64,000 bases of DNA from Usnea hakonensis (lineage: Eukaryota > Ascomycota > Lecanoromycetes > Lecanorales > Parmeliaceae): assembly GCA_013423325.1 (NCBI GenBank), contig BLJB01000290.1, positions 1 to 64,000 on the forward strand, in the 5' to 3' direction. Position numbers and translations under genes: made by a program. Positions 1 to 10,483 of the stretch are shown here, piece after piece (positions within the stretch are counted from its first letter, which is position 1; every line of letters begins with the position of its first letter). The notes below the pieces were generated by a model. The model was not told the DNA's origin. It made no database searches and saw only the letters and a program-made list of their open reading frames with translations.

Positions 1-79
1 TCCTCATCAATTGAATCCTAGTTACATACCACCATTGACTTGATCTGGTTGCAGTCCTAACATAATATAGAGAAAAAAG

Positions 80-137
<58 letters not shown>
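80..137 (+). repeat. Poly(A) homopolymer tract
   Basis: About 58 uninterrupted A residues, preceded by a short A-rich lead-in with scattered G. It sits exactly at the left border of the RIP-mutated block. It could be the poly(A) tail of a retroposed copy, a simple repeat, or a spot where assembly length is unreliable. The sequence alone does not decide. Confidence 0.9.
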
Positions 138-142
<5 letters not shown>

Positions 143-963
143 GATTAAAATAATATAGTTTAGTATACCCTATAGAAAGGCTATTATATAGGTATATTTA
201 AAAATAAGAGAATACTAGCTTAAAGTTCTAAAGACTAAAAAATAAGGAGAATACTTTATTATAATCTTATAAAAGTCGAAAGCTCCGCTCTAATCTAGAT
301 ATAAATAGAGAAGATCGGGTTAATATAGTTTCTCTTTTATTATAAGGTTCTAGATATCTATATAATTAATTATAAATATAACTAGTTAAAATAAAATACT
401 AAATATATCTTTATTTTCTATTTAAGGCTAGAATAATCTAGACTAGTACTTTTAAAATCTATAGAAACTAGTAATTTATAGAGAATATTAACTATCTTAA
501 AAAGAGTAAAAGTATTAACTAGATAATTAATTTAGTCTAGTTTTCTAGACTAATATTTTCTAGTAAAAGACTAATTATATAGAGGGGGAATAATCTAAGA
601 GGCGTTAATATTAATATAGAGAAGATAGAGAGATATAAGTATAGAAATATTAAGCGATAATAGTTAAAAATAATATATAGACTTAAAATTATAAAGATAA
701 ATAGAAGTATAATAAGATTTTTTACTCTAATAATAGTAATATTATAAAGGTTTTCTTTATACTATTATTATAAAGATTCCCGTAATTATCTTTTATATAG
801 TTAGATAGATACGAGTATAAATTCTAATCTAATCTAAAGCTAGTCTCTATTAATAGATATATTAGCTTATTAATTACTAAATAGAATACTTTTAAAGATT
901 ATAAATTATTTAATAGACTAAGCGCTTCCGACGAATTAGAAATATTTAAGGAAGCTCTTTTTT
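138..963. repeat. RIP-mutated AT-rich block (decayed repeat)
   Basis: Reading all 826 bases I find no CpA and no TpG, while TpA is extremely frequent and a handful of CpG sites remain. This is the outcome expected of repeat-induced point mutation acting on both strands of a duplicated sequence (C to T at CpA). All frames are full of stops, so nothing is coded now. The original repeat, most likely a transposable element, cannot be identified by eye. Normal composition returns between 964 and about 1050, and the first 60 bases of the window are also normal. Confidence 0.85.
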
Positions 964-1133
964 ACAACTTAAGAATATAGTATTTAGATATAGTCTTACG
1001 CTCTTCTCTATTCTTTTAGTTAGTCAACTAATACGAAGTATTCTTCCACATTTTTTGACAGCCCTATAATGATATGTACACCGTCATGCAAATAAACAGA
1101 TCTCACGAGTCAATGTACTCGTAGCATTTGACG

Positions 1134-2715
1134 CTAACTTCTAAGCTCCGAAAAAATGAAGGGAAACAACACCACACAAGCTTTGTAGAAGATGCCGATA
1201 CTCGATATGAGCGTCCAGGGAATTTTGTACAAAGGGGATCCAGAGAGGATGAGCCATATCGAGAGCATTGCGACGGAGAAGAAGTGGAAGAACAACACAA
1301 GGGGCCGGCGAATGATACCAGCAAGCAATCCGACAGGACCATCGACGCATTGGCCGCCACATTGAAAGTACCGGAAACAACCCAGCTGCAGAGCCTTGAG
1401 CTGCGGATCTACATTAAGATCAGCGTTGGTCAATGTGTATCAATGTGTATCAATGTGTAAACTTTCTATACATACCATTCGCAGCAAAGAGTGAGTAAAG
1501 GGCCTGTGCCAGGATGTTGATAACACTTGTCAACGCTTTCCTCCTCCAATGAAACCTTTCCATCTGCTTTAGCACCAGCTTGGTGTTTCCTAGATCCGGC
1601 ACCTTTTCCGGGCTCAACAAGTCCTTCAATAGCACCACATCATTGAAGGCCACAGTCATCCCGCCGCCAGTCAGTGGATGTCTCATGTTCATGGCGTCTC
1701 CTAGCATCACCATCCCAGGAAAGCGATTAACGGTAGGGGGCAAGAATGAATTTGGCATACTTCTCAGCTTGCCCTCGTTCAGTGCTCTCTCGAATGATGG
1801 CTTCACACAGTCTGGCAAACTTGGCAAGACCACATCTTTCAGGTGTCTTTTTACGCCACCGTTCTTGGTACTAGCAGTATCCAAACCCTCGGGCACATCA
1901 ACCAATGCCCTTGTCTCTCGTGATCCGATCTGGTACAACAGCACAGGCGCCCCGTCTCCGAGGACCACATGCCCGTGTAGTGGTTTAGGTAAAATGGCAT
2001 CGATGAGTTCTAACCCCCAGAATCGACTTTTACTAACAACAGACCGAGAAATGTACTGCTTCCGAAATTTGCTCGCATAGCCGTCAGCTAAAACCGTCAA
2101 TTGGCCAAAATAGACGTCTTTCTCGCCATCAGTCAGGCATTGCACACCCAGGATTTGACCTGTGTACTCGCACTTCACTACCTCTGTGGCTGTAGTCTCC
2201 AAAACAGATATGTTCTGTTCCTTCATAGCCTCTTCCCTCAACCTTTGAATAAATCTCCCATGATGAAAACTCCTTCCCTCCGGCCTGAAATCCTTGTCTG
2301 CCACTAGTTCACTTTCCAGTCTCCGACTCCCAGCAGCGTTGGCCGGATATCCAATCTCGACACCCTTTCCGTAATATATGACCTCATAACCCTTGACTAC
2401 TACACTATCAATCCCTTCCAAACAGTCCTCTAAACCTAAATCCTTCAATGCAGAGACACCTCCCGGTTGCAAAAGTTCGCCGACGATTCGATCAGGCTGT
2501 TTGAGAGATTTCTCGAGAAGGGTTACAGAGCGAGAGTGTGGGGCGCGAGCAAGCGTAATGGCGAGGGCGGTGCCGAAAATACCGGCCCCGACGATCAAGA
2601 CATCCGATTCATGGTGTGAACGTCGGCGGAAGGTTGCCGGTGGCTGTTCATGGGTTTTGGTAATTGTAGGTAAGAAAGGAGAATATGCTGGAGGGCTGTC
2701 GTGTATATAAGGCAT
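1134..2715 (-). CDS. ERG1: Squalene epoxidase (squalene monooxygenase)
   Basis: FAD-dependent ER enzyme that makes 2,3-oxidosqualene, the first oxygenation of ergosterol synthesis and the target of allylamine antifungals. Exons are 2715..1476 and 1408..1134, giving 504 aa, a normal fungal length. The Rossmann FAD motif DVLIVGAGIFGTALA lies near residue 38, followed by GELLQPGG and, near the C-terminus, the second FAD motif GDAMNMRHPLTGGGM. The second exon supplies the conserved DPQLKALQLGCFRYFQ stretch and a hydrophobic C-terminal anchor. The 67-nt intron has donor GTATGT and acceptor TGTAG, and joins in phase 1 to restore an Asp. The start ATG opens with a proline-rich leader before the FAD fold. 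It lies about 170 bp inside the border of the RIP-mutated block, yet is intact. Confidence 0.95.
1431..1460. repeat. Three tandem 10-bp units in the ERG1 intron
   Basis: The unit CAATGTGTAT occurs three times head to tail, with the last copy ending in AA. It lies wholly inside the single ERG1 intron and makes up nearly half of its 67 nt. Copy-number change here would alter intron length without touching the protein. Confidence 0.9.
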
Positions 2716-3186
2716 GTTTGGAGACAGTGGTAGGTCAAAAGACCATCAGTGTAGAAGTGCGACAAAAGGCATTGCCATTGACAGGAAAATTACCTGGAGG
2801 TAGAGTATTCCTTATTCCTTGTAGGTGCTTAAAGGCGAAGCCAAATATAGCTAGCCTGGGTGCTCGCCAAGACCAACCCCAAAATCTGTCATCGAACAAG
2901 CACATTGTTTCCTACGCGGAAAGTCTTGGGACGAGACATCTGGTCATCAAATTGTAAAATTATTGATGGATATCACCTTTGGCAATTTGAGAAAAGACCC
3001 TACTCGGTCTCTAGAACAAGAAGATTTGGCCATAGAGTGCACGTAAATCTCTCTTCACTGGAGTACGATTTCTTGCTACCGTGAAAGACGCTCTCTCTCT
3101 TGCCAGGAGGGAAACTTCATCTCCCCCCACTCGTACCCTAGGAAGGATGACTAGTATCTATATCGGTTGATAAACCTAGTCCATGA
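2716..3186. other. Intergenic, ERG1 upstream region
   Basis: This holds the promoter of ERG1 (leftward) and the 3' flank of the leftward Nudix gene. I see no coding pattern. A TATATAAG-like string (2704-2711) falls at the very start of ERG1, within its first codons, so it is unlikely to be a working TATA box. Confidence 0.5.
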
Positions 3187-4151
3187 TCAAGCTAATCCCC
3201 ATCTCCTCGCGATCTCGATCCCTTCGGCCAGCGTTCCAACCCTTGCATCTATCGCGAAACCTTCTCTCTCTAGACGCTTACATTCGGCATACAGCGTCTT
3301 CAGTGGGGTCGAAAAAACCTCTATGAACTCGTTCTCTTCCAGCTCGGGCTTCAGATTTTGATTCTCTGGTAGCGACATATCGACGTTGACATGGACCATA
3401 TTCAAGTTTGTGTTGCAGAACCCAGGGTCTGATAACAATTTCTGACTAAGAGACCGCCACTTCATAGATATCTGGGAACATTGCAGTCGGAACTCACCAT
3501 TGAACATGACAGGGCTGACCTCGGCAGCGGTACCAACAAACCCTGTCTCCTCTTTCAATTCCCTGCACGGATTCCAGGATTAGACATTTCTTGACAGGCA
3601 CGGAATGAAATTTTCAGGTGTTTTGCCAGTAAGCTGTGGTTTGAAAAATGGTTCGGCTTTGAACCATTATCTTGCAACTCAGAAGGAACCATGAACTGGA
3701 GATAAGCGACTCAGAAATTTGCCTTACCTCACCGCGCTCTCCTCCGCGGTTTCTCCTTTATCAACGAGGCCTGCAGGCACCTCAATGACCACTTTGTTGA
3801 TGGGAGGACGAAATTGCTTCTGCAGCAGGAGTTCTGGCCCGGATGGTTTTTGTAGGATAGCTACAATGCCAACTCCATCGATTGGGGAATTCTCAGGCCG
3901 TGTAGAGCGTTCAGCAGACTCCCAGGTTCGCTTTTGACCCAAGGGATCAGTGTAAGATGTCCTGCAACCATGGTAAGAAAGCGTTCCATGGTCATGTTCC
4001 TCATCAGGCAATGTACAAGACCAGTTTTGTCCAGCGAGCATCTTTGATCATCTGCTATCGTTAGCTGGGGCATAAAAGCCTTAAAATTTGAAACTACCAA
4101 TGGTTCCGTTGATATAACTTTGGCGCCTGACGCTTTCAGGTTCCCCGACAT
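3187..4151 (-). CDS. YSA1: ADP-ribose pyrophosphatase, YSA1/NUDT5-type Nudix hydrolase
   Basis: Hydrolyses ADP-ribose to AMP and ribose-5-phosphate, removing free ADP-ribose. Five exons (4151..4098, 4051..4017, 3961..3728, 3562..3498, 3428..3187) close in frame to 209 aa, close to yeast Ysa1 length. Family landmarks are DPLGQKRTWESAERSTRP near residue 40 and the Nudix box at about residues 94-116. The box is split by an intron between GLVDKGETAEESAV and RELKEETG. The ATG at 4151 is the first in frame; upstream codons are non-ATG. The small 35-nt second exon restores DARWTKLV, conserved in the family. It is divergently transcribed from a second Nudix gene. Confidence 0.9.
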
Positions 4152-4367
4152 TGTTGCTTCCGTTATTGTCAAATCCTACTAGGGGTTGTCAACGTTCAGC
4201 ATCGTGATACCATGACTAATCCGGAGATTGCATCTAGTCACCTAATCACCGAGAAGATACCTGCAACTGCAAAGTGCCAAATCTAGTCAACGCTACGTCA
4301 TTTAAGCACTCCTCAAGTGTGATGCGCAAACAATGGCTATCGATTCAGGGAATCTCGGAATAGCTCA
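4152..4367. promoter_or_regulatory. Short bidirectional promoter between two Nudix genes
   Basis: The two start codons lie 216 bp apart and face away from each other, so both genes must draw on this spacer. No canonical TATA box or obvious palindromic operator is visible. Confidence 0.55.
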
Positions 4368-5396
4368 ATGCTTTGTCGCTCGCGGCTGATTGCTAGCCAT
4401 TTCGGCACTCCTTACCGATTCGCTTTCGCAGCAATGTCTACTACGTTCATTCTCCCAAACAGCAAGCCGGAGGCTCGAGTTCATCTGACCTCGGACCTCT
4501 CGCAGGAGGAACTACTTTCATTTCCGGCTTTCAAGACATGGATCTCTACCTTACAGCATTCACTTACCACCCAGCGGAACAAGTCTCACACCTTCCATTC
4601 TGCTCCCTACAAGCTCCGCAACATCGAAATACAGTCGGTGGACTTCTTTGGCGGGAAAAGAATCGGCTTCATTAAGTTGAAAGCCGAAGTATCAAATGAC
4701 AATGGTGAGAAGCTACCCGGCTCCGTCTTCGTATGTTATCTCTGCAGCCCTCTTTCCGCTTCTGTGCATTACCTTGATAGCTGGGAGACCTTTGGAATGT
4801 GCTGGACCTCAGTTACCCTACATGTAGGAATGCTGATTGAAAAATTCGTAATCCAGTTACGAGGCGGTAGCGTTGGCATGCTGTTAATTTTACAACCTAA
4901 TGATGTACCATCCAATTCGGAGGATGAGAAACATGTGATACTCACCCTGCAGCCGCGTATCCCTGCTGGTTCCCTATCTCTTGCCGAGCTCCCTGCCGGA
5001 ATGCTTGACGATGCCGGAACATTTGCTGGTGGGGCCGCTAAAGAGATCAAAGAAGAGACGGGAGTGGAAGTGCCGGTAGATGAGCTTATAGATATGACTG
5101 AACTTGCTTTGTTTAGCGCCATATCTGATGATAATAATGAACATCTACAGCAGGGGGTCTATCCGTCGCCTGGGGGATGTGACGAATTCGTCCCGATGTT
5201 CTTGTGGCAGAAAAGAGTTCCAAGAGAACAACTGAAGCAATGGCAGGGAAAGCTAACAGGCTTGAGAGATCACGGAGAGAAGATCAAGTTGATGCTCTGT
5301 CCATTAGAGAAAGTATGGAGGCTGGGGGGAAGGGATGCGAAGGTTTTGGCTGCGTGGGCGCTCTATGAGGGATTGAGGAAGGAAGGAAAACTATAA
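4368..5396 (+). CDS. ADP-sugar pyrophosphatase-like Nudix hydrolase (NUDX14-type)
   Basis: Resembles the plant NUDX14/fungal group that cleaves ADP-sugars. The Nudix box is present as GMLDDAGTFAGGAAKEIKEE plus TGVEV, followed by a long SPGGCDEFVPMFLW segment typical of this subgroup. There is one intron (4731..4856, GTATGT...CCAG). Splicing joins SVF to LRGGSVGMLLILQP and gives 300 aa. The intron is 126 nt, phase 0 and has no stop codon, so an unspliced message would also translate with 42 extra residues. There are two possible starts: 4368 gives a basic, hydroxylated leader resembling a mitochondrial presequence, and the ATG at 4434 (MSTTFILPN) gives a leaderless form. The substrate is inferred from family only. 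Confidence 0.85.
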   Translation: MLCRSRLIASHFGTPYRFAFAAMSTTFILPNSKPEARVHLTSDLSQEELLSFPAFKTWISTLQHSLTTQRNKSHTFHSAPYKLRNIEIQSVDFFGGKRIGFIKLKAEVSNDNGEKLPGSVFVCYLCSPLSASVHYLDSWETFGMCWTSVTLHVGMLIEKFVIQLRGGSVGMLLILQPNDVPSNSEDEKHVILTLQPRIPAGSLSLAELPAGMLDDAGTFAGGAAKEIKEETGVEVPVDELIDMTELALFSAISDDNNEHLQQGVYPSPGGCDEFVPMFLWQKRVPREQLKQWQGKLTGLRDHGEKIKLMLCPLEKVWRLGGRDAKVLAAWALYEGLRKEGKL

Positions 5397-5941
5397 TTCT
5401 GAGGCGCAATTGTTTACGTACAAAGGACCATGACATGGAGAAGTCAAGCTCGATACAAGACTGCTCCTGAAGCAAGTCAATGTTGAGATTCCATAAGGAA
5501 CAGAATATCTAGACATTTCTCCGTTGACATTTTGCTATTGAGGAAAGGGTGCCCTGTCATGCCCGTACTTGCGCACTCGCTGTCGGACGTCGCCGCGAAA
5601 CCCTTTGGGAGGGGCTTCAAAAAACCAGGCAGAAGTCTATCGATATGGACGCCTAGATATGCTCCCATCCCAAATATCAAAGAGCCTCGTAAACACAGTC
5701 CGTTCCATATGGGTTTCGTGTTCGCCATTTCACACACATCACGAAAATGGACCAACTCCGTCTATTCTCGGATAGCCAATAGTATGACAGAAAAGCCACC
5801 CCTAGATGAACGACAGGCCAAGTTGATAGAGGTCACGAAACGCGAGACACTAATAGACCGCAAACGCTTGAGAGGGGCAAGATGCAAGAGAAGATTCTGG
5901 AATGTCTGCAGGTCGAAAGACTTCTTTCGATAGTGTAGAGG
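5397..5941. other. Intergenic, convergent 3' flanks
   Basis: Lies between the rightward Nudix gene and the leftward RhoGEF. Apart from one doubtful small ORF on the minus strand (5728..5477), I see nothing supported. Confidence 0.5.
5477..5728 (-). CDS. Doubtful small ORF with one hydrophobic segment
   Basis: An ATG at 5728 opens about 83 codons beginning MANTKPIWNG. A run near residues 14-30 (LRGSLIFGMGAYLGVHI) could be a single membrane helix. I do not recognise a family. It could be a small mitochondrial or ER protein, or chance. Transcript evidence or conservation in a related genome would settle it. Confidence 0.25.
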   Translation of the reverse strand: MANTKPIWNGLCLRGSLIFGMGAYLGVHIDRLLPGFLKPLPKGFAATSDSECASTGMTGHPFLNSKMSTEKCLDILFLMESQH

Positions 5942-8900
5942 TTATTGTGATGGTCTGCTCCAAAAATCCAAGCTTGCAACGACATCTTCGCCACTTTCAT
6001 CTTCATAAGCGTACAATATCTGGATCTCAGCGTTAGTTTGATCCCATTGACAGTACTTAATCACAGGGAAACTTGCCTCTCGGGTGGAAGAATGCAACAT
6101 GCGAATGTTCTTCGCGGTAATAATATGTACTAGTTGGCTAGTCTCCAATTGCCGTATCTCAATGAAGTTTGGTTCAAACGCAAGGAGGTAAGGATGCGAG
6201 AGGGCAAAGGTCTGAGGCCGGCCTTCCCAGTTTATAACCCAATCAGGTCGCGCCCGCCAACCATTTCGATTTACAAAGAAAGAGAAGTCAGTGTAGTGCA
6301 GAAGGAACTCGCCATTGAGACGTTCGATAGAGATAGGGATGATGTCTTTTCGAGTGACGAAATCAAGAGATGTATCGGCGTGATCGAGAAGCGGTTGGGT
6401 CTCAAGAGTCTCGAGGCTTACTACCTCAAAGCCTCGAGAACAAGCAACACAAAGCTTGGATCTTAGAAAGTCTATCGATGAAGATTCTGCCGGTACATAA
6501 AATTCCTACGATAGTCAGCACGCAAGCTCGACGGGACAGGGTGAGATACATACCTTGAACGGCTTGAGTGTGTCTTGGCCACCTTGAAACATTCTACCGA
6601 TGGCTGGCTTCTTTTTGCCTTTGGAAATTGTGTCCATCGGCTCAAAAACCTTGATAGTGGTAGAAATGCCGGACATTTTGGCCGAACATACAAGATGCCG
6701 TCCCATACAAACCCCTGCCTTGAAGAAATTGGCATGATTCTGAATCTTCTTTGGTCTCTTCAACATTGGCGACGCATTGTCAGGCGAGTCTAGGACCTCC
6801 AAGGGGTATGACATTAGACTCTTAGTGGCAAGTACAAGTAGAAGTTGGTATTCCTCTAAGACATCGATTTGTGTGACCGAAGAAATGTCAAGCACGCGCC
6901 TAGGTCTCGCGGCGGGAGATTTAGGCTTGCGGTCTGACACATATACACCGGTGTCCGTCCCGAAAACAAGCTTGCGACCACCATCTACCAACATTTAGCT
7001 CTCTGAATCTGAAACAATATCATCGAGAACATACCGATTGGCACTAGGCAATTGACTTTATGGGTACTCGTAAAGAAATTATCGCAAAGCACCGTCTTCG
7101 TATAGAAATTACCACGAGCTCGAAGTTTAGCTTGCTGCGTCTCAATGTTCTCCATCCACTTCCGTCTCGCAATTGTCGATCCAGCGTAGAGAGTCAGCTC
7201 AAACCCGCCTTTTCCAATGTGCCGAAATGTCATAGGAAAGCCTTCCTTTGCGCCACCAGCAGCTTTTGGGCCATTGATGGCTGCCTTTGCTCCTGGTATC
7301 AAACTTGATGATGGCCTTTTAGATATGCCTAGTTTGGGAATGATCTCCTCCATCTGGGTGATGATCATCAACTCGAGCGGAATCGGTTTCTTATAGACCC
7401 GGAGCTCCTCCTGTCTGTTATTTGTTTTTGACCTCACGAATAGCAGAGCATGATTGAAAAGGTACACATGGACTTCACTCGAGTCGGTTGGACTTTTCTT
7501 CAGAGGGCCTTTGTAGACAAGCTCACGTCCTTCTTCCAGAAGTTTCAGATGATCGCCTTGTCCACCTGAAGTCCATTTCAAGGCCGATTGGAGCTGCCGC
7601 AGGTTGAATTGGTTTTCGGCTTTGCCAGACTCGGTATTTACCTTTTGCAGCCAATCTCTAATCATCTCGGTAGCTTTAGGGATATCCTTGATGTCGGGAT
7701 TATCTTCCGCTGTGTATTTTAGAACATTTTCGAGAAGTAAGGGATACCGCGCCAATCTCGTGGTTGGTTTGGTCAAGTACCCATTCAATTCAAGCTTTCT
7801 TGACTCTTTGAGGCGCTCTGTTTCGTCAACGAATTTCGCAAAGACGGAGTTTCTTGTCCGCTCCAACTCGAATTCATGTTTCCCCCAGAGCTGATTGGCG
7901 CCATACTTGATGAAAGGACCGAATTTTGGTACCCATTCCAAGAAGATGTCACCTACATTCCGTACGACTGGGTCCTCCTGTTGCCTTCTGGTTAAAGACT
8001 CGGCCAGCCGGGAGTTTACTTGGTGCACTTCCATGCAATTGGAGAACACAGTTCGAATGAATCGTTCTCGATGTCGCTCAGGGATTGGGGATGGACTCGA
8101 AGTATTTGCGGAGCGCAGAGGCTTCATCCAGAAATCTCGTAAGTATTCAAGGTCCTTCACAAAATCGCGCTCAGTGTACATTATCTCCGATATTACTTCT
8201 TGCCGCTTCTTCTCTTTTTCTCCCACGCTGTCGGCAACTTCCTTTGTAACTGTGTTAATCCAGAGCTTTTGCTCATCTGTCTCCTCGCCGTGTATGCTTG
8301 TTGATGACTGCTGACGCCTCAGTCCTGGCTGTGGCTTCAGATTCAATCGTGCCTGTTGCTCCAACCGTCGAGGACATGCTATAGAATAACAGAGTCTGTC
8401 TCTTGTACAGGTGGGTGAATAGCATTCAGTGAGAAGAGTGAACACACCATTAACATGTGTCGAAGTATCCTCCATGAGCGATTCACGGAATTGAAATATT
8501 TCGGTTGAAGAATCCCTGAGCCGATGGTCATAAGTAACATCATGAAAAAACTTCTGCGCATCCAGAGCTCGACCCAGAAGTAGAGCAAGATTTCGATCAG
8601 TAGTCTTGATTATATACGATATCAGATCCACAGCTTCAGCGCCAGTGAAAGCAAATTTGTATGACAAATCGTTCTTGTTGCGATCCCCAGCCGATATTCG
8701 TTCTCGGAAAACATCCGCTACCCGGGACAAAAGCGCAGGATATACCAATGGAGCCCGGCTTTGGGCAGATATCACAGCACTGTTACCAGAGACACCCTTC
8801 TGGACGGACGGCCTATGCTGTAAGGAATCATTTGTTTCAGACGGAGGAACAATGGTCGATGCCATAGACATCGTTCGGGAAGGTGTCCCATCAGGGCTGG

Positions 8901-9780
8901 CGGTCCTGTCGCGAGTACTTGTGTTGACTAGGGTTGGGGTGCGTGAAGGAACATCTTGGATGGATTCATCATCGGCGGGAAGTTCGGTACCAGATCCTCT
9001 CCTTCGATTGGGTATGACTCTTCCACTCATGGTCTGATTGTGATCTCTTTCCATTGAGAAAGAGTTCATCGACATTGCTCTTTCGTCTTGCCGTTCTGGA
9101 ACGATTCGCCCTTGTGCTGTCGTCCTAGACCCGAGAGACTGATATGACGGCTGACGGAAAGAATTTGCTGAGGCCTGATTATAAGTATTAGGAGGCGGAC
9201 TGAAGGTCGCTGGAGCTCTCATCGACGCCATAGACTGCGTTCGATATGGATCGGCATTGAGAGCCGGATTGGAAGGATGACCTCGATTTGGGATAGGCTT
9301 GTAGGAGTCAACAAGGCTTGGAGGATAACCACGGTTAGGCGTATGTCTGCTGTACTGCGGTTGTGCTGGCTGGCGAGCATCAATGCGCTGAGGTTGAGGG
9401 TATGGACGTTGGTTTGGATTCAACGGTTGAGGCAGATACTGAGGCTGCGGTTGCGGCTGTACGAGACCACTACTCTGTCTCTGGTTTGGGAAATGACCAT
9501 TCGTGTTAGGAAAAGGATATCCATTCGATTGTTGGCGATCTCCAGGAGGCTTTCGCGCCGCTGTGGACGGATTGAGAGACGCCACGGAGGATTGAGAGGT
9601 CAGAGTCTGTGTTCGTTCGGCTGGCAGCTGGGAAACTTGGCTGCTCATCGTCTGGGACCTTCCTGGAGGCGGAGATGCTCCAAAAATATTTGAAAACGCC
9701 GCATCTCTTTGATAGGAGGACGCATGTCCATAGTTATTCGGACGGATGTTTCTATCCTGCTGGACCCCATAATCGGCCAT
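5942..9780 (-). CDS. ROM2: Rho1 guanine nucleotide exchange factor (ROM2-type: DEP, DH, PH, CNH)
   Basis: Activates Rho1 GTPase in cell-wall integrity signalling. Exons 9780..7035, 6984..6554 and 6505..5942 give 1246 aa. Order: a long Pro/Gln/Ser-rich disordered N-terminus (1-340), DEP domain (about 345-435), a conserved Cys-containing link ending CPRRLEQQARL, DH domain (about 520-730, with YLTKPTTRLARYPLLLENVL), PH domain (about 755-885) and C-terminal CNH (about 930-1245). The intron at 7034..6985 restores VPIDGGRKLVFGTD, and the one at 6553..6506 restores KPFKEFYVPAE. The start is the ATG at 9780 (MADYGVQQD); the codon three upstream is TTG. It is divergent from VMA11. Confidence 0.93.
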
Positions 9781-10483
9781 GCCTAGCAATGTAGTCTTAA
9801 TTCCTAACCTTCCTTAGATGTGGATCTAGAATTGTACCAAATAGCAGCGGGTGATGCTTTCCTAGCAGACCTTTCAAGGTTATGGCAAAATGCCTGTTGT
9901 CAGACTGATGGAGAAGGATCCAGAAGAATCAACATTGGTGCAACAAATCTAATTGTGCTAGATTGCAGACCTCATTGTTAATTTCGTGCTCCTGTGCTTT
10001 CTGTGCCTCTGCTGTTTGTTTCTTTGCGGGGTTCAAGTCCGAGGTGTTGATTTTTTAGTCTTCACAGAAAGTGTATCTAGAAAACAGCCGGATCACCTAG
10101 TAGGCAGTGAGCCGGACCAAAAGGATATTCCACGTTTGCAGGTATAGTGAGTAAGTCCTGGACTGTGCACGTATATTGGCCGTGGAACGAGTCCGGGTGC
10201 AAATTTTGGACTGAGATTTGAAAATTGGCTGTCGGAACGAGCAGAGGAATCCCGGGCATGGATGCGAACCCTGCATTGGCAACGGCAACACTTACTTTAC
10301 ACTCTACTACCACTACCTCTCTGCTGCTGCATATTTCATCTCCGACACTTATCGATCTAAACTTGTCCCTGAGACCGCCTCTTCTCCAAGGTTCCTTTTT
10401 CCAATACAGTTGTTGCATACGTCAGTGATTGACGAAGCCTGACCGAAAGACTCGATACCTAGAACAAGCCAGTCAAGGCAAAG
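9781..10483. promoter_or_regulatory. Divergent intergenic region between RhoGEF and VMA11
   Basis: 703 bp separate the two outward-facing starts, so both promoters lie here. The stretch at 10300-10330 is pyrimidine-rich with repeated CTACTAC, which would be the 5' UTR side of VMA11. No coding pattern or known operator is seen. Confidence 0.45.

Noticed and set aside
5532..5933. 133-codon plus-strand ORF
   Set aside because: Basic, aperiodic composition without family match; overlaps the equally doubtful minus-strand ORF.
8380..8449. Possible 69-nt stop-free intron in the RhoGEF (GTGTGT...ATAG)
   Set aside because: The translated segment is Cys-rich and runs smoothly into CPRRLEQQ; from memory this segment is conserved after the DEP domain in fungal Rom2 proteins, so it is coding.
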